Source: Bretschneidera sinensis (lineage: Eukaryota; Streptophyta; Magnoliopsida; Brassicales; Akaniaceae). Taken from it: a stretch of 64,000 nt of DNA. The notes under the pieces are model-generated. The model did no database searches, was not told where the DNA came from, and saw nothing but the letters and a program-made list of their open reading frames with translations. The number at the start of each line of letters is the position of its first letter. The stretch's first letter is position 1. The stretch spans positions 20,339,001-20,403,000 of the forward strand of contig CM043698.1 in NCBI GenBank assembly GCA_023935145.1, given 5' to 3'. This document shows positions 33,660-46,406 of the stretch, piece by piece. The position numbers were made by a program, and so were the translations under genes.

Positions 33660-35024
33660 GCATTCAAATGAAGAGCCCCCCATTTTGTAGTGCTCTCTTC
33701 ATAACACAGTCTCTCTCTCTGGCTCTCGCCTTTCTATTCAATATTCATCGCATCCAATTTTAAAGGTCTATTTTTCTTTCTGCTATTATTTTGATTCAAT
33801 TTTTCGGTTTCGCATCGATCTGTTAAAAAATGCTTAGATCTGGTGAATTGTATAGATTCATGCTTTTTTTTGGTTTTCAGTCTTGAATATTTTCATATTA
33901 GTAGTTCTTTTTGTCAGCATTGTGTCTATTGTTTTGGGATTTTGTGCATGTGATGCTATTTTTGTTTGAATATTGAGGATATTTTGTAATTGTTTGGTTG
34001 TTAATTATTTATATGTTAGATTTGAATTGATCTGTAGAGGAAGTGCTTGAATTTTGGAGCTACGAGTTTGGATCTGATGGAATGTTCTTGTTTGGAGGGC
34101 TTGGTTGCGATCGTAAATCCTTAATGATATTATTACCAGCAAAAATCCTTTCTATAAAATCCTTAATGAAATAGCATAAGGAGATTAACATTTTTTTTTT
34201 TTAAAAAGGGTCCAATTAAGTGAGAAATAATATGGTTAAGGAGAAGTCACAACGGAGAAAAAAAATTCAGTGATTGTGAATTCGCTATTTCATGTTTCTA
34301 TTCAATTTATGGTTGGCATTCTTATCAACATTTCGTTTATATTTCCTTCTCTTCCCGTATCATGGATGGTTTATGTTTGAATGAGTTTACTATGGGGTCC
34401 CTGTTATTTGTGGTTATGTTATCAATCTCCTACTACCAGAGGATGAGCATTTGCGATTTAATATTTTAGAGGCGATTGGGACTCTGGGAAGTTGGTGTTT
34501 TACGTAAATTGTTAGTGATGGATGGTATACTTACATAGGGATAAGATATTAATTGTGTTTTTTGAATGGTCTATGTCTTTGTAGGACGGATCTTTCTTTT
34601 TCTTTCTGGTTTGATGTCTGTGGAAATATTAATTCTAGATTAATTATATTTGTTCTATACCTGCGGTCTCTTATTATTATACAGTTCATTGTCAACCATG
34701 TAGTTGTTAATTGCCACCTTATTTGCAGTGTTGCTGTTATCTAATTTATTTTTATTTTAATTATAATAGTTTTGCTGGATCAGCAGACATATGAAACGAC
34801 TTTAGAAATTACGTTAATTGACATAATTATGTACCTAAGGTTTAACTCTGATATTTATGAATAATTGTGGATCATTATTATTTATTCATATGATATTTAT
34901 TATTGGTGAAGAGTCAAAAGATAGAGAACAAAGAGAGTGATAATCATAGCATGTGTGCTTGTTTTGCTATTGCCTTTTACAGAAGGATGTACTTGTTCTG
35001 AATGATCACAGTTTCGTATGGCAG
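33660..35024 (+). promoter_or_regulatory. Actin 5' leader exon and 1.26-kb leader intron
   Basis: A CT-rich probable untranslated exon (about 33660-33765: tctctctctctggctctcgcc) ends at AAAG/GTCTAT. The intron runs to GCAG at 35021-35024, leaving 10 untranslated bases before the ATG. A long T-rich intron in the 5'UTR is a hallmark of plant actin genes and in known cases raises expression strongly. The upstream 33540-33660 region has (CT)n and AATCCAACGGC, plausible promoter-proximal sequence. Confidence 0.7.
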
Positions 35025-35034
35025 GTTGTAGAAG

Positions 35035-36682
<1,648 letters not shown>

Positions 36683-38148
36683 ACGTTTAAGGGTACAATA
36701 TTGAAGAGGAAAAAAGAACTGTTTTTATTTCTCATAATGAAGTGCAGCTTGCAGTCATTTTCTTTCTAGCTTTGTTATCCTTCTATGTTAATTCACTTGT
36801 TGGAGTGATGACTTTGAGAAGGTGAGGAGTTGATTGCCAAACAAATGGTCTGATTCTTTCATTGTTAATTATTTTGAGAAGTTTTTGACTGTTGCCAACC
36901 AGTTTCATCTGCAGCTGAATGATAGATGTATAATTGCTTTGAGGGGTTCCGGATTATTTTGTGAAATTGGCTATCCATTTAAAATTTGGGCTATACTCAT
37001 GATCTATATACTTAAATTAGCTATTCTCAATTTTGCATCAGTGGTGCCCTCGTGAACATTTATTCAGGGAACCAGAAGTTTTGCTTTGTGCCTTTTGGTG
37101 CGTCCACCACCTTTGGCAAACTCATTCAAAACTTTATTGGTAATTTTTTGAAATTTTATTGATAACATTAATTTTTTGATCTTATATCTATGTTGATTTA
37201 CATGTAAAGTTTTTAAAAATTACCAATGAAGTTTCAAATTGGTTTTAGACTTGATTTAACCAAGAATTTTTAACCCTTTTCAAAGCTTTTTCACATTGAG
37301 AAGCATCAACTGAACTAGCTAAAACTTTACACCCTAACCTGCAATACCATTAATTTTTGTACTATAAAATTTGGACCTGTTTTTGAGATTTCATCACTCA
37401 GTCATCTCATTTCAATATATTTAACACTAATCAAGAAATTGAAAAAACATAATTCTCCTCATTCTATTAAGCTAGAAAAATTTAAAAAGAAAAGTGGGAA
37501 AGAGGCCACTTGCACAAATTTGTATCGGGATCGATGGCCCTTGGATGAAGTGGAATCTAAAGCAAAAACATCCCCCTTTAAAAGTAAAGGAATGTGGAAT
37601 TCGAAGCAAACATGTTGGGCACCAGTCTGCAGCATCTTCCAATGCTGACATATACAGCCTTTGTTTTGAAGGGAGTTCTTAAAAGAGTACTGCTTTTTTC
37701 ACAATGATTTTTATTACTAAAGTTATATAGGGTTAGAATCGAGTCAAGCTATTCGAATCAGAGTTTAGTCAAAACTCGGTTCAATTAAGTTCGAGTTTAA
37801 AAATTAAGTTCGAATAGTTTATTGAGTCAAGTTCGACTATTTTATGATCGATTTGAAATGCTCTTGAACAGTTCTATAAGATAAGTTCGAGTTCGAATAA
37901 ATATTTATTTAATATTTTTATTTATTAAAATTATAAGATCGAACTCGAAAAGACAATCCAACGCTCAGGTTCGAGTTTGAGTTCGAGCTCGAATATGCTA
38001 GTTTGTTATCGAACTCGAGCCAAATCGAGCTACAACCATCATAAAATTTATTGAGATCGAGCTTGATTCGAACTCGAGCTTGAGCTCAAGCCTGTTCATT
38101 TTAAGTCAAGGTATTCGGACTCGATTCGGTTCGAATCCACCTCTAATT
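36683..38148. other. Actin 3' flank and AT-rich repeat fragments
   Basis: The actin 3'UTR occupies the first few hundred bases. Bases about 37128-37265 resemble the dispersed MITE family (ttattggtaattttttgaa ... aaaattaccaatgaagtttc ... ttttagacttgatttaacc). Bases 37738-38140 are dense in 'gttcgag/ctcgaac' words, with TCGAGTC-type sequence near both ends, a typical decayed plant DNA transposon. Open frames here are not supported. Confidence 0.45.
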
Positions 38149-38469
38149 TGAACGATTCAAGATCTGTCAATCACGCGAATTATAAACATAAAGAAAATAA
38201 GACATAATATACCCAGGTTCACCTCAGAATAGGGTTATGTCCTGCCAGAAGTTTCACTATAATCAATCTCACAAATCTCTCGTTACAATATGCGCTCATT
38301 ACATAGAGAATATTTATAAACGACTTAAGATGTCTTAATTAACCATGACTATTTATGGGTCCAATCTCAAACCGTCAAACAAAAAATCAAACCCAAAACA
38401 TATATAGAGCATGATGTCGTTGAAGGAATCTACAAATCTAGATCCATAAAATATATACCAACTCTAACG
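38149..38469 (-). repeat. Solo LTR of the same family as the copia element
   Basis: Read on the minus strand it is similar over its length to the LTRs at 611-981 and 5105-5475: TTAGAGTTGGTATAT, 'gaaacttctggcaggac', 'ccctattctgaggtgaacc', ending CTTGAATCGTTCA. It is flanked by the 5-bp direct repeat TAATT (38144-38148 and 38470-38474). A single LTR with intact target duplication is the product of recombination between the two LTRs of a former full element. Confidence 0.92.
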
Positions 38470-40215
38470 TAATTACCATAAACTAGTATGACGCATTTTT
38501 ATGGTTTCTAATGGTAAGCTGTACATCAAATTCAATGAATAACTTCAGATTAAATCAAGTTGATTATGTTATAAAACAAAACAAATTGATAATGCTAACC
38601 ATTTAAATTATTAATCTTGTGGTGTAAAAGATTACTTTATTGGTTCAAGAGTCTTTATGATTGTAATTGTATCAAAAAGCTGATTTAATCATATGTTTAG
38701 ACATTCATTTATTATTATTATTTATCAATTTTTTAACAACATCAATGAAGGTTTATTTTTTATTTTTTTGTTGGATGACGATACTAGCAAAACATAAATT
38801 GTTAATGCCTGAAGAAATTACCTTCATACCACTTGATTCTTTTCTCCATCACAATTTGAAATAATTTTGTTATTCAAATCATTTTTGGTTTCGAATTAAT
38901 AATCATTGCTCTAGAATATCATCAACTAGCGTTGCATACAAGCTGAACTGAGCCTATCAATTCTATGGTTAATCTTAGGGATTGGTAGTGTCATTTTCGT
39001 TTGTCACTAAAAATATTCTTTGTTTCTGTTCAATATTTTATTTTGTAAATCGTTTTCGTCTCAAACGAAAATTTTCAAAAATCTCAATCTTTGTTCTCAT
39101 CTCCCTTTATAAGCAAGGACATGAATTCTTCCTTAAAAAATCGAAAATTCCTAATAACCCAATTTTTTATTTAAAAAACTACTTACTCCACAATAACATT
39201 AAATATATGATAAAACACGATATCATTAAGCAAAATCAAAATACAAAATACAAACATTTTAATCAAACAATAATCTTTTAATACTATAATTATAAAAGAG
39301 AAAATAATAATAAAATCTTAATTATTTGTACATCTTAATTATATTTTTTCTCCAACACCGGGCCAATACTAAAACACTTCAGAGAAAACTAATATGTTTT
39401 CATAGTCAAAAGCACAAAAACCAGCATTTCCCTTAACTTGAACAAATGTAAGAACACCGATGAAAATAGACCTGATCATACAACTTCACAAAAATGTAAC
39501 AGCAAAACCAAAACAAATATGTTTTCTATCTTAAATGGCTATTTATATTGCTATGGGTAATTAGATAATTGTTAATTTTATTTCATATGTTTATATAATA
39601 CATAAAACCTAATGGACATAAAAGAAGGGGACAAAGATTTTTTGGGTTAAAGACTGCCTCTTTCGTCTTTGTACCTACCAAAGATTTTTAAAATTTTCAT
39701 CTTGGTCCCTACAGGGATAAAATCCCTTTCATACCCGACCCCGACAGATTGAAGAGTACCAAAACTTCGTCTAAGACACAATTTTTTTCCATCCCTAGCC
39801 AAGTTTGGCTTGAAATATATAAATGTTATTTTGAGTTAATCTCGAGCTATAAAAATATTGCTCAAACTTAACTCACAAGCCACAGTACTGTTTGAGATTA
39901 ACTTAGCTGACTCGTTAAAGCTCAAGGATCAAGATCAAATTCAAACTCGAATTAAATTTTTTTAATAATTAAATTAGCTTTTGTGAATAATACATTATTG
40001 AAGGCATCTAGGGTAATTTCTCCTCTTACAGTGAGATTAGTTTTTTTTACATGTAATCAAGAAGTGAATATGTAGAATCACATGAAAGTATTGTATATAT
40101 TGTGATATTATCAAATGTTTAATACAACACTAGAAAAAATTCTTGTCTTGATTAAAATTGTATAGCACAAAACATTTTCTACCATAGGATTGAAAGAAGA
40201 TTTCTCTTTTTTTTC
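38470..40215. other. AT-rich intergenic spacer
   Basis: No supported gene. Bases 39790-39960 repeat the 'ctcgagct/aactcga' words of 37738-38140 in weaker form and are probably an old copy of the same transposon. An open frame at 38982-39281 is low complexity (Asn, Lys, Ile, Phe). Confidence 0.4.
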
Positions 40216-40388
40216 GAAAAATTTGTCTGGTACAGTGTCATGGGAGATACATGGCACAAGGATTCAGCTCACCGTTAAATGATATGAAAAGAAAGAGAAA
40301 AAAAAAAGATATTTTATTTTTATTCAAGGGTGAGATTAACCCTTGTGTCATGTAACTCTCATGGCACTGTACTAAGCAAGAATTTTTC
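40216..40388. repeat. MITE with about 55-bp imperfect terminal inverted repeats
   Basis: The left end (gaaaaatttgtctggtacag, then tgtcatgggag) mirrors the right end read in complement (gaaaaattcttgcttagtac, then agtgccatgagag). The ends also share complementary 'acatggcacaagg' / 'acatgacacaagg' segments. The body is only 173 bp, so the transcript would fold into a long hairpin. It lies about 300 bases past the 3' end of the ENTH gene. Confidence 0.75.
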
Positions 40389-40685
40389 ATTTTTTTCTCT
40401 TTTTTCGTGCCATCCAACAATGCAAATTACTCTTCTGCCATATAATTTTATGGATATGTGTTAGATAAAAACCTCTCGAATACTTAACGCGTACGTATCC
40501 ATAGCATTTCAAATTAATAAGTACAACCTGATTACTTTTCTGAACTTGAAAACAGTAGATTTTTAACACACTAATACAGAAAACTATAAAACATCAACTA
40601 GCTAGTTAACCTACTATTGCATGTGCGCACACTACACTTAAATCCTTTTTTACAAACCCTAATTTCAATGTCTTCTTAAAAAACA

Positions 40686-42060
40686 TCATGATCCCATACT
40701 AGAAAGCAACGATGCCGTGTTTTCATTCTCATTGTTGCAGAATGGGTGATCCTCATCTCCTCCTGCCCTTGATTGTAGCTGTTTGGGTGCTGAGTGGTTA
40801 CTTTCCTTGTGAGTAATTTGGTCGTTAAAGAAATTTTTATTTAAGCCCTCCTGCAGATTTCGATGAGAATTACATCTCCCATACTTATATTGTATAGATG
40901 AGCTTAAACTTCTTCCATCCATTGAAGAAGATCGATGATTGAAGCTCCCAAACCCTTTGATCCCACGTGTTAGCTCACGTGCTCTTGCTCTCTCTTCTTT
41001 AAGAATTGTTTCATTTCCAAGTAATCTTAAAACTCTCTCAGATAACCTCCTAACACTCGAGCCCCAGTTGAACCTGTGCACATGGAAAAAAACACAGAGA
41101 ATTAGAAATAATTAAACAAAAAAAAAAAGCTAATTAGAATTCATAAAATATATGTGAAAGTTGTCCACATGAGAATTAATTGCAAATTATATATATTAAT
41201 TACCCTTTCTCATCAATATACTGAAAGTCTGTCATCTCCTTAATAACTTGTTTATCATATTGAAACTCCTCTGCAACTCTTAGAGGTCCATGAGTTAGCA
41301 AATGTTCCAATAAAACTAAGGCATTGTAAGAGGGTCGCCAATTCTTTCTATCAAATTTCAACAACCTGAATTGGATTGATTGGAGATAGCAATTAACAAA
41401 AATGAATTTTGTAGATGGTTAATGGTCAAGAATAATTACTATCAATTATATATATATATATGTAGAAAGAGAGAGAGAACTTAAATCAAATCAGAAAAAA
41501 AAAATTCAGATAATTTAATTTAAGAGACCTCTTGTGTAGAATTTCAACAATTCTCTCATAATCATCAACTTCAAAGGCAGCTTTTGATATCGCACCTAAG
41601 ATACGTGTGTCAAGTGACAAAAGATTTTCATTTGTCGCATCTTCTGTCAATCTATAAACCACACACAACGATAGATAAATACACAAAAACAAATCAAAAG
41701 ACACATATGTTTGGTACTTCAAATTAAAAAGATGATAAAATGAAATAATTTTATTAATTAATGATATATTATATGGAGGATCACTTTTATGTTAATTTTT
41801 TGTATCAAATATGAACATAAGATTGAATGAAATTATTTCATTTTTATCCTCTCTTTTTTTCATTCAGTGCACCAAAATGGGTAGTTAGAAATGTATATTG
41901 TGAAGGGTAGTATATCTAAACACCAAACTTACAGCTCTGTAGGTGTAACATCAGTAAGTGCCAATCGAGCAGTCTTGATTTTTTCTCTGAGGAAGAAAGA
42001 AGCTTGCTTCTTGAATTCTTGGAAGATAGGAGTGGCCATATTGTTTGGAAGGGCTAACAT
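40686..42060 (-). CDS. ENTH-domain epsin-like protein
   Basis: Four exons on the minus strand, 42060-41933, 41651-41529, 41365-41204 and 41073-40686, join in frame to 266 aa. A second Met at 42039 (MATPIFQEFKKQASFFLREK) matches the usual family start and would give 259 aa. The ENTH fold spans about residues 15-150: KIKTARLALTDVTPTELLTEDATNENL, ISKAAFEVDDYERIVEILHKR, LLKFDRKNWRPSYNALVLLEHLLTHGP, FQYIDEKGFNWGSSVRRLSERVLRLL. ENTH domains bind phosphoinositides and help bend membranes in clathrin-coated vesicle formation. The C-terminal 90 residues are polar and Ser/Asn-rich without clear clathrin or adaptor boxes, as in the short plant ENTH proteins. No break is seen. Confidence 0.9.
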
Positions 42061-42875
42061 GGCTAACGATCGATCAAAAGGGAAATTCTAATTAATGAGT
42101 AAATGAGTATGAATCCTCGATTGGTTTCTTTCGAAGTCTTATCTAAGTACGTAAGAAGTGCAACAACTCCATTACTGCTACCAACGCCTAACTACTCTCC
42201 AAAATTGCGTTTGCATATGTAATGAGGAGAACAAAAGGCCAACTTAAACGTAACGAATATTTCAGGGACAGCAAGAAATAAAAAATAGAAGAGAAAGGTG
42301 TCTAAGTTTCAATTAGCTTTTAGAATAGTAGATAGTGACATTTATATATTGGAAGTTCCAAGGCATTTTTAGGCCTCTTTGTCTTAAAGGTTTTGCTAAA
42401 CATCACCTTACCGTTCAAGTCAACTTAAAGCTTTCTTTGACCATTAAAAAAAATGTGGAGCGATGGCTTCTAAAATCAATAGAGAGAAGAGAATATAACT
42501 TAGATTGTTGACAACCTGCTATAACAATAACAATGTATATTTTGGTTTAAAGGTAATTTCTGATCACCACGAGTAATGTTTCCGTTTCCATCTTGTGACA
42601 AAGGAGACACCGATGAACTAAATGTTAGTTTTTTTTCTAATCAAATTCATTGTAAGGAAAAGCCCAAAAAGAAACAACAAGGATCTGACCCATACACCAA
42701 CTCAGCTAACAAAAGACATCATGTCCGAGTTGGGGATTGGCTCGAAGAATGAAGATGCATCAGCCCATCTAGCACACGAGTGGGCAAGGAGATTCACAGA
42801 TCTCTTAACAAAATGAAACGTTAAAAAGAGATTGGGCCACCAACTGCCTAATGTCATGTATAATGGGATTGATGA
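42061..42875. other. 5' flank of the ENTH gene and spacer
   Basis: The ENTH promoter should lie just above 42061 on the minus strand; no single TATA box stands out. The open frame at 42622-42816 has no recognisable domain and its low-AT part may belong to the retroelement fragment that follows. Confidence 0.35.
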
Positions 42876-43289
42876 TCAAGTCCGGAGTGAGCGACCAGTC
42901 AAGCAACGGTTGGATAACAAGGACAACATCCCCTTCGAAAACAACACGGCTAAGATCTTCCTGTATGGCCATTTGAATGAATTTGCATGCCTCAGACTCA
43001 ACAAGCAGTGGGTTTGGAGATGGGATATGCTTGGACCAGGCATATGAGAGGTTTCCAGAGAGATCACGTCCAACAACACCACAGATGCCAAAGTGATAGC
43101 CGCATTGAAGTTAAACTTCCAAAAGCCACAAGCAGGTGGTTGCCAGCATTCGATACAATCTTTGATCTCATCACCGATACCCATAACTCGTATGAGTTGG
43201 AAGAAACGAGCGTTGGTGGAGGCTAAGACTTGCTGTGGATGGAGGATTTTATTATGAAACTTGACAAGATTACGCCAAAGCAACACCAT
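42876..43289 (-). pseudogene. LINE-type RNase H fragment
   Basis: The minus-strand frame of 137 codons contains CWQPPACGFWKFNFNAAI, the start of the RNase H domain found at the 3' end of plant non-LTR retrotransposon ORF2 (W.PP..G..K.N.DAA pattern). Downstream similarity is weak (GPSISHLQTHCLLSLRHA, where an E-A-..AL helix is expected). Catalytic acidic residues are not evident (N for D in FNFNAA). It is a short, decayed piece with no reverse transcriptase in the window. Confidence 0.5.
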
Positions 43290-44160
43290 TTCAATGGCAA
43301 TGGAAGCAGAAAGAATAAGTTGTTTACTTTTAACATGAAACTCTGCTTAGATTTTTACTTTTGTTCCAGAAGGATGATAAGAAGCCACTCGTGGATTGAT
43401 CTGTTGTAAAGATGGAGCCTAAGTCCCCATTTTGAGTGTGCCCAGAGCGTTTTAATGAGGGTATAATTTAAAAACCTGGGTTCGATCATTTTAGAATTGG
43501 ATCATTTCGAGTAATTCGGGTTTGTATCAGGTTTCTATTTCGGATAGATTTTACCAACTCTATGTTGTATGATAGTAGTGTTACTGGAAGCATAGGGGGT
43601 TCAACTTTGGGAGGAAGACTTCAATGGGAAGGAAGGGGAGAAGCTTACAGAGGAAACCTGAGTTGCTTGTTAACTACATGTTATAGTTGGTTCACAGGGT
43701 AGGCTAGGTTCTTAGTTTTAAGTTTTAACCACCTCTTCATCCATCAAACTCACAAATCCTATGATTACTTGAGGAGAATATGAATCAGTGTTTTCAGAGG
43801 CACATTGGGAGAAACATTTTGTCCTAAGGAGGCGAGACGTAACCCTGAATCACTGAGGCGTAAGTTTTTGAAAAGATAACGCGTTTTAAATAAAATAATA
43901 TTAATTAAATAATTTAAATAACAAAAATATTAAAAATAAATATAAATCAAATTAATTATAAATCTATTTCAATATTTTAAAACTTAAAAATAAATATTTA
44001 TCAAAATATTTCATAAATCTCACATATCATCACAAACACTGCAAAATATTAAGTGGAATAAAATATGAGATCAGACTCAATCTTATCTCTTAATTTTAAA
44101 AGAAAAAAAAGTAAGAAAAAACAAAAAATTGAATAAAGTTAAACTCTTTTTTAATAAAAA
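43290..44160. other. Spacer without recognised feature
   Basis: No gene or clear repeat pair. Part of it (43440-43560) has 'ggatcattt.gagtaattcgggtt' words like the decayed transposon at 37738-38140. Bases 43890-44160 are very AT-rich. Confidence 0.35.
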
Positions 44161-44358
44161 ATACTTGGTTAGATCGGGTCTAAAATTGATTTTTAGACCT
44201 GTCAAAAACTTCACTGATAATTTTATAGAACTTCAATGGTAATGTCAACATAAGTGTGAGACTAAAAAAATGACATTACTAGTGGAGTTCTCTAAGATTA
44301 CCAGTAAAACTTCAGACGAGTCTAAAACATTAGTTTTAGACCCGGTCTAGCCAAGTAT
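44161..44358. repeat. MITE with about 85-bp imperfect terminal inverted repeats
   Basis: The left arm begins ATACTTGGTTAGATCGGGTC and the complement of the right arm begins ATACTTGGCTAGACCGGGTC. Similarity continues through 'taaaa..ttttagac', 'actggtaat' and 'aatgtca'. The element is 198 bp and almost wholly palindromic. Related fragments lie at 400-480, 7080-7142, 9850-9930, 33100-33360, 37128-37265 and 62690-62800. Confidence 0.8.
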
Positions 44359-45900
44359 TCCTCCTCTTTTAGAGAGTTAAAGTCAGAGACTAGAGTCCGT
44401 CTGTGCTTCAATGAAAAAAACAAAAGAAGCTCCATCTCCATCGCGACAAAACAGCAAGCAGCAGCACCGTCTCGAGCGGAATTAACCATCGTCACACCAT
44501 CGTATTTTCTTCCTCTCTCTCGCGCATAGCTGTGCCGCCAACACCATCTCCTCTTCCGCATATCAGGCATCGTAAATCATCTCGAGCTCTTTCTTCCCCT
44601 TTCTAACAACACTGTTTCATCAGCACCACCGGCAACAGACTCTTCTCTCTCGATTTCCATCACCATTGCAACTCCACCATTCTTGCGCCTCTTAACTCAA
44701 CTAGTGCAACTCCATGGATAAACTTGAGGACCCATATGTAAAAAAAGTAAAAACTTTTATTCCTCTTTTTGATTTGATTTTAACTTATACTTAATCTTTG
44801 TTATCTACTGAGAATATTTGATTTGATGGTTTGAATTAGTGAATACTGTGAAAAATTTGACAAATGATGATGTAAATGTTATTAGGGATGAGTAGTTTAC
44901 CATAAACCATTGGGTGTAAGTCTTGACACCTTGGGCATAAAATGCACTTTTTTTTTGTCAGAGCGTACATTCGGACCCAAAAAACGTATGTTTAATAAAA
45001 GAACACCTAAATTTATATGCCATGAGGCGTTTTTCCACCGTCTCATCTCCAAACACGCCCAAAAACCGCCTTTCACAACAATTAAATGAATAAAGATGCA
45101 AACACATCAAAAAGGCAGCACCAATGTACATGGGAAAATGGACCAATGAAATCATGTTAAATAAGCATAAAATAAAAAATTTATTTTGAGTCATTATAAG
45201 TAACCAATCGATTTTTAAAAAATTATCAATGAAATTCCGAAGCTAAAATGAAAAATGCACTCCTGCTTAATATTTTGATGTGCATGTAACACGTTCGAAG
45301 AATATATGCTATGGAGTACAGGAGTGTGACAACACCGGCATATACTCGGTGTTTGTAGACTCTAATTGTAGCATCTTTTATCAAGAGAGATAATTATGAG
45401 ACGTCCACTACTCTTCAACTTACTTTTTTTCTTGATGAACACATACACTCGGTGCAAGCTACATCCGGGGAACCAAAGAATTTCACCAGTGTCTCGTATA
45501 AGAAGGTTGTGATGTTAATATAGCTTACTCTCATAAATCATGTCTAAATCATAATCCAAAATTTGAATATCATTTATGCGCTGAAAGTACTACTAAATGT
45601 TTGAAGATCACTTTGAAAATTTTTGCAAGAAGTTGCCGCAAGCATTTACACGAATTCGTAACCACAAATAAGGAATGAAAATCATAACCACCTAGAAATT
45701 TAGTGGTGAATAGAAATGAGATCCTATCATGTGATAACAAAAAAGATCAAGACTGGGGGCTTCCTACAGTGATGAATACATGCGCAGTTAAAATTCCTGA
45801 AGAGCTATACATCTGTGTATTGATAACGCTTAATGAGTTCATGTTGTTCTAAACGTTCTAGTACTCACGGTAATGGAATAGAATTAACACTATAAAAATA
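44359..45900. other. Spacer without supported gene
   Basis: Bases 44370-44740 are richer in C and contain CT-rich stretches like a plant 5' leader, but no conserved frame follows on either strand. The minus-strand open frame at 44322-44570 overlaps the MITE. The minus-strand open frame 44958-45194 is unrecognised. Confidence 0.35.
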
Positions 45901-45902
45901 AA

Positions 45903-46048
45903 GTTGAGGGAATGAAGGCCTGATGCTTTTATTGGTAAAATATGTTGTCTCATGTTGCTAAATTTAAGTTGACATTCTTATTCTTTTTTGTTGGTTATTA
46001 GACAACATATTTTACCAATAAAAATACCATCTTCTCATTCCCTCGATC
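45903..46048. repeat. Palindromic MITE with a perfect 24-bp stem
   Basis: TTTTATTGGTAAAATATGTT... (45927-45950) has its exact complement at 46000-46023. The outer parts also pair imperfectly (gagggaatga near 45906 against tcattccctc near 46034). A 49-base loop separates the arms. It sits about 360 bases beyond the 3' end of ALG5 coding sequence. Confidence 0.8.
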
Positions 46049-46406
46049 TATTTCAAGCTAAACCAAACGGCCTTAATTGTAATGAGAAATGATTCAAGAT
46101 AAGATTCAACCTTGATGAGAAGTACTGAATACTTAAAGCACTTATTCCAGCAGACATGAAAGTAAAAATTTGAATTTGATCACCAAAATATTACAAACTG
46201 AAACTGCATGGCTGGATCAAGTCTTGCATAAACAGGCTCATGAAAATTGATTTCAAGCCCACTGAATAAAGAGTTTTAAATATCTGTATAGCCTAAGGTT
46301 GGTGAATCAGGTGTGGAGGTGCCTCGCTGACCTTTTCCACACTCTACTAGATTAAAGAGAGGCAAGTCAAATAATTGTCCTTATAGATCAACTCTAACAT
46401 GAAGTC

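Noticed and set aside
44370..44740. First exon of a protein gene
   Set aside because: CT-rich leader-like composition but no conserved frame or downstream exons on either strand.
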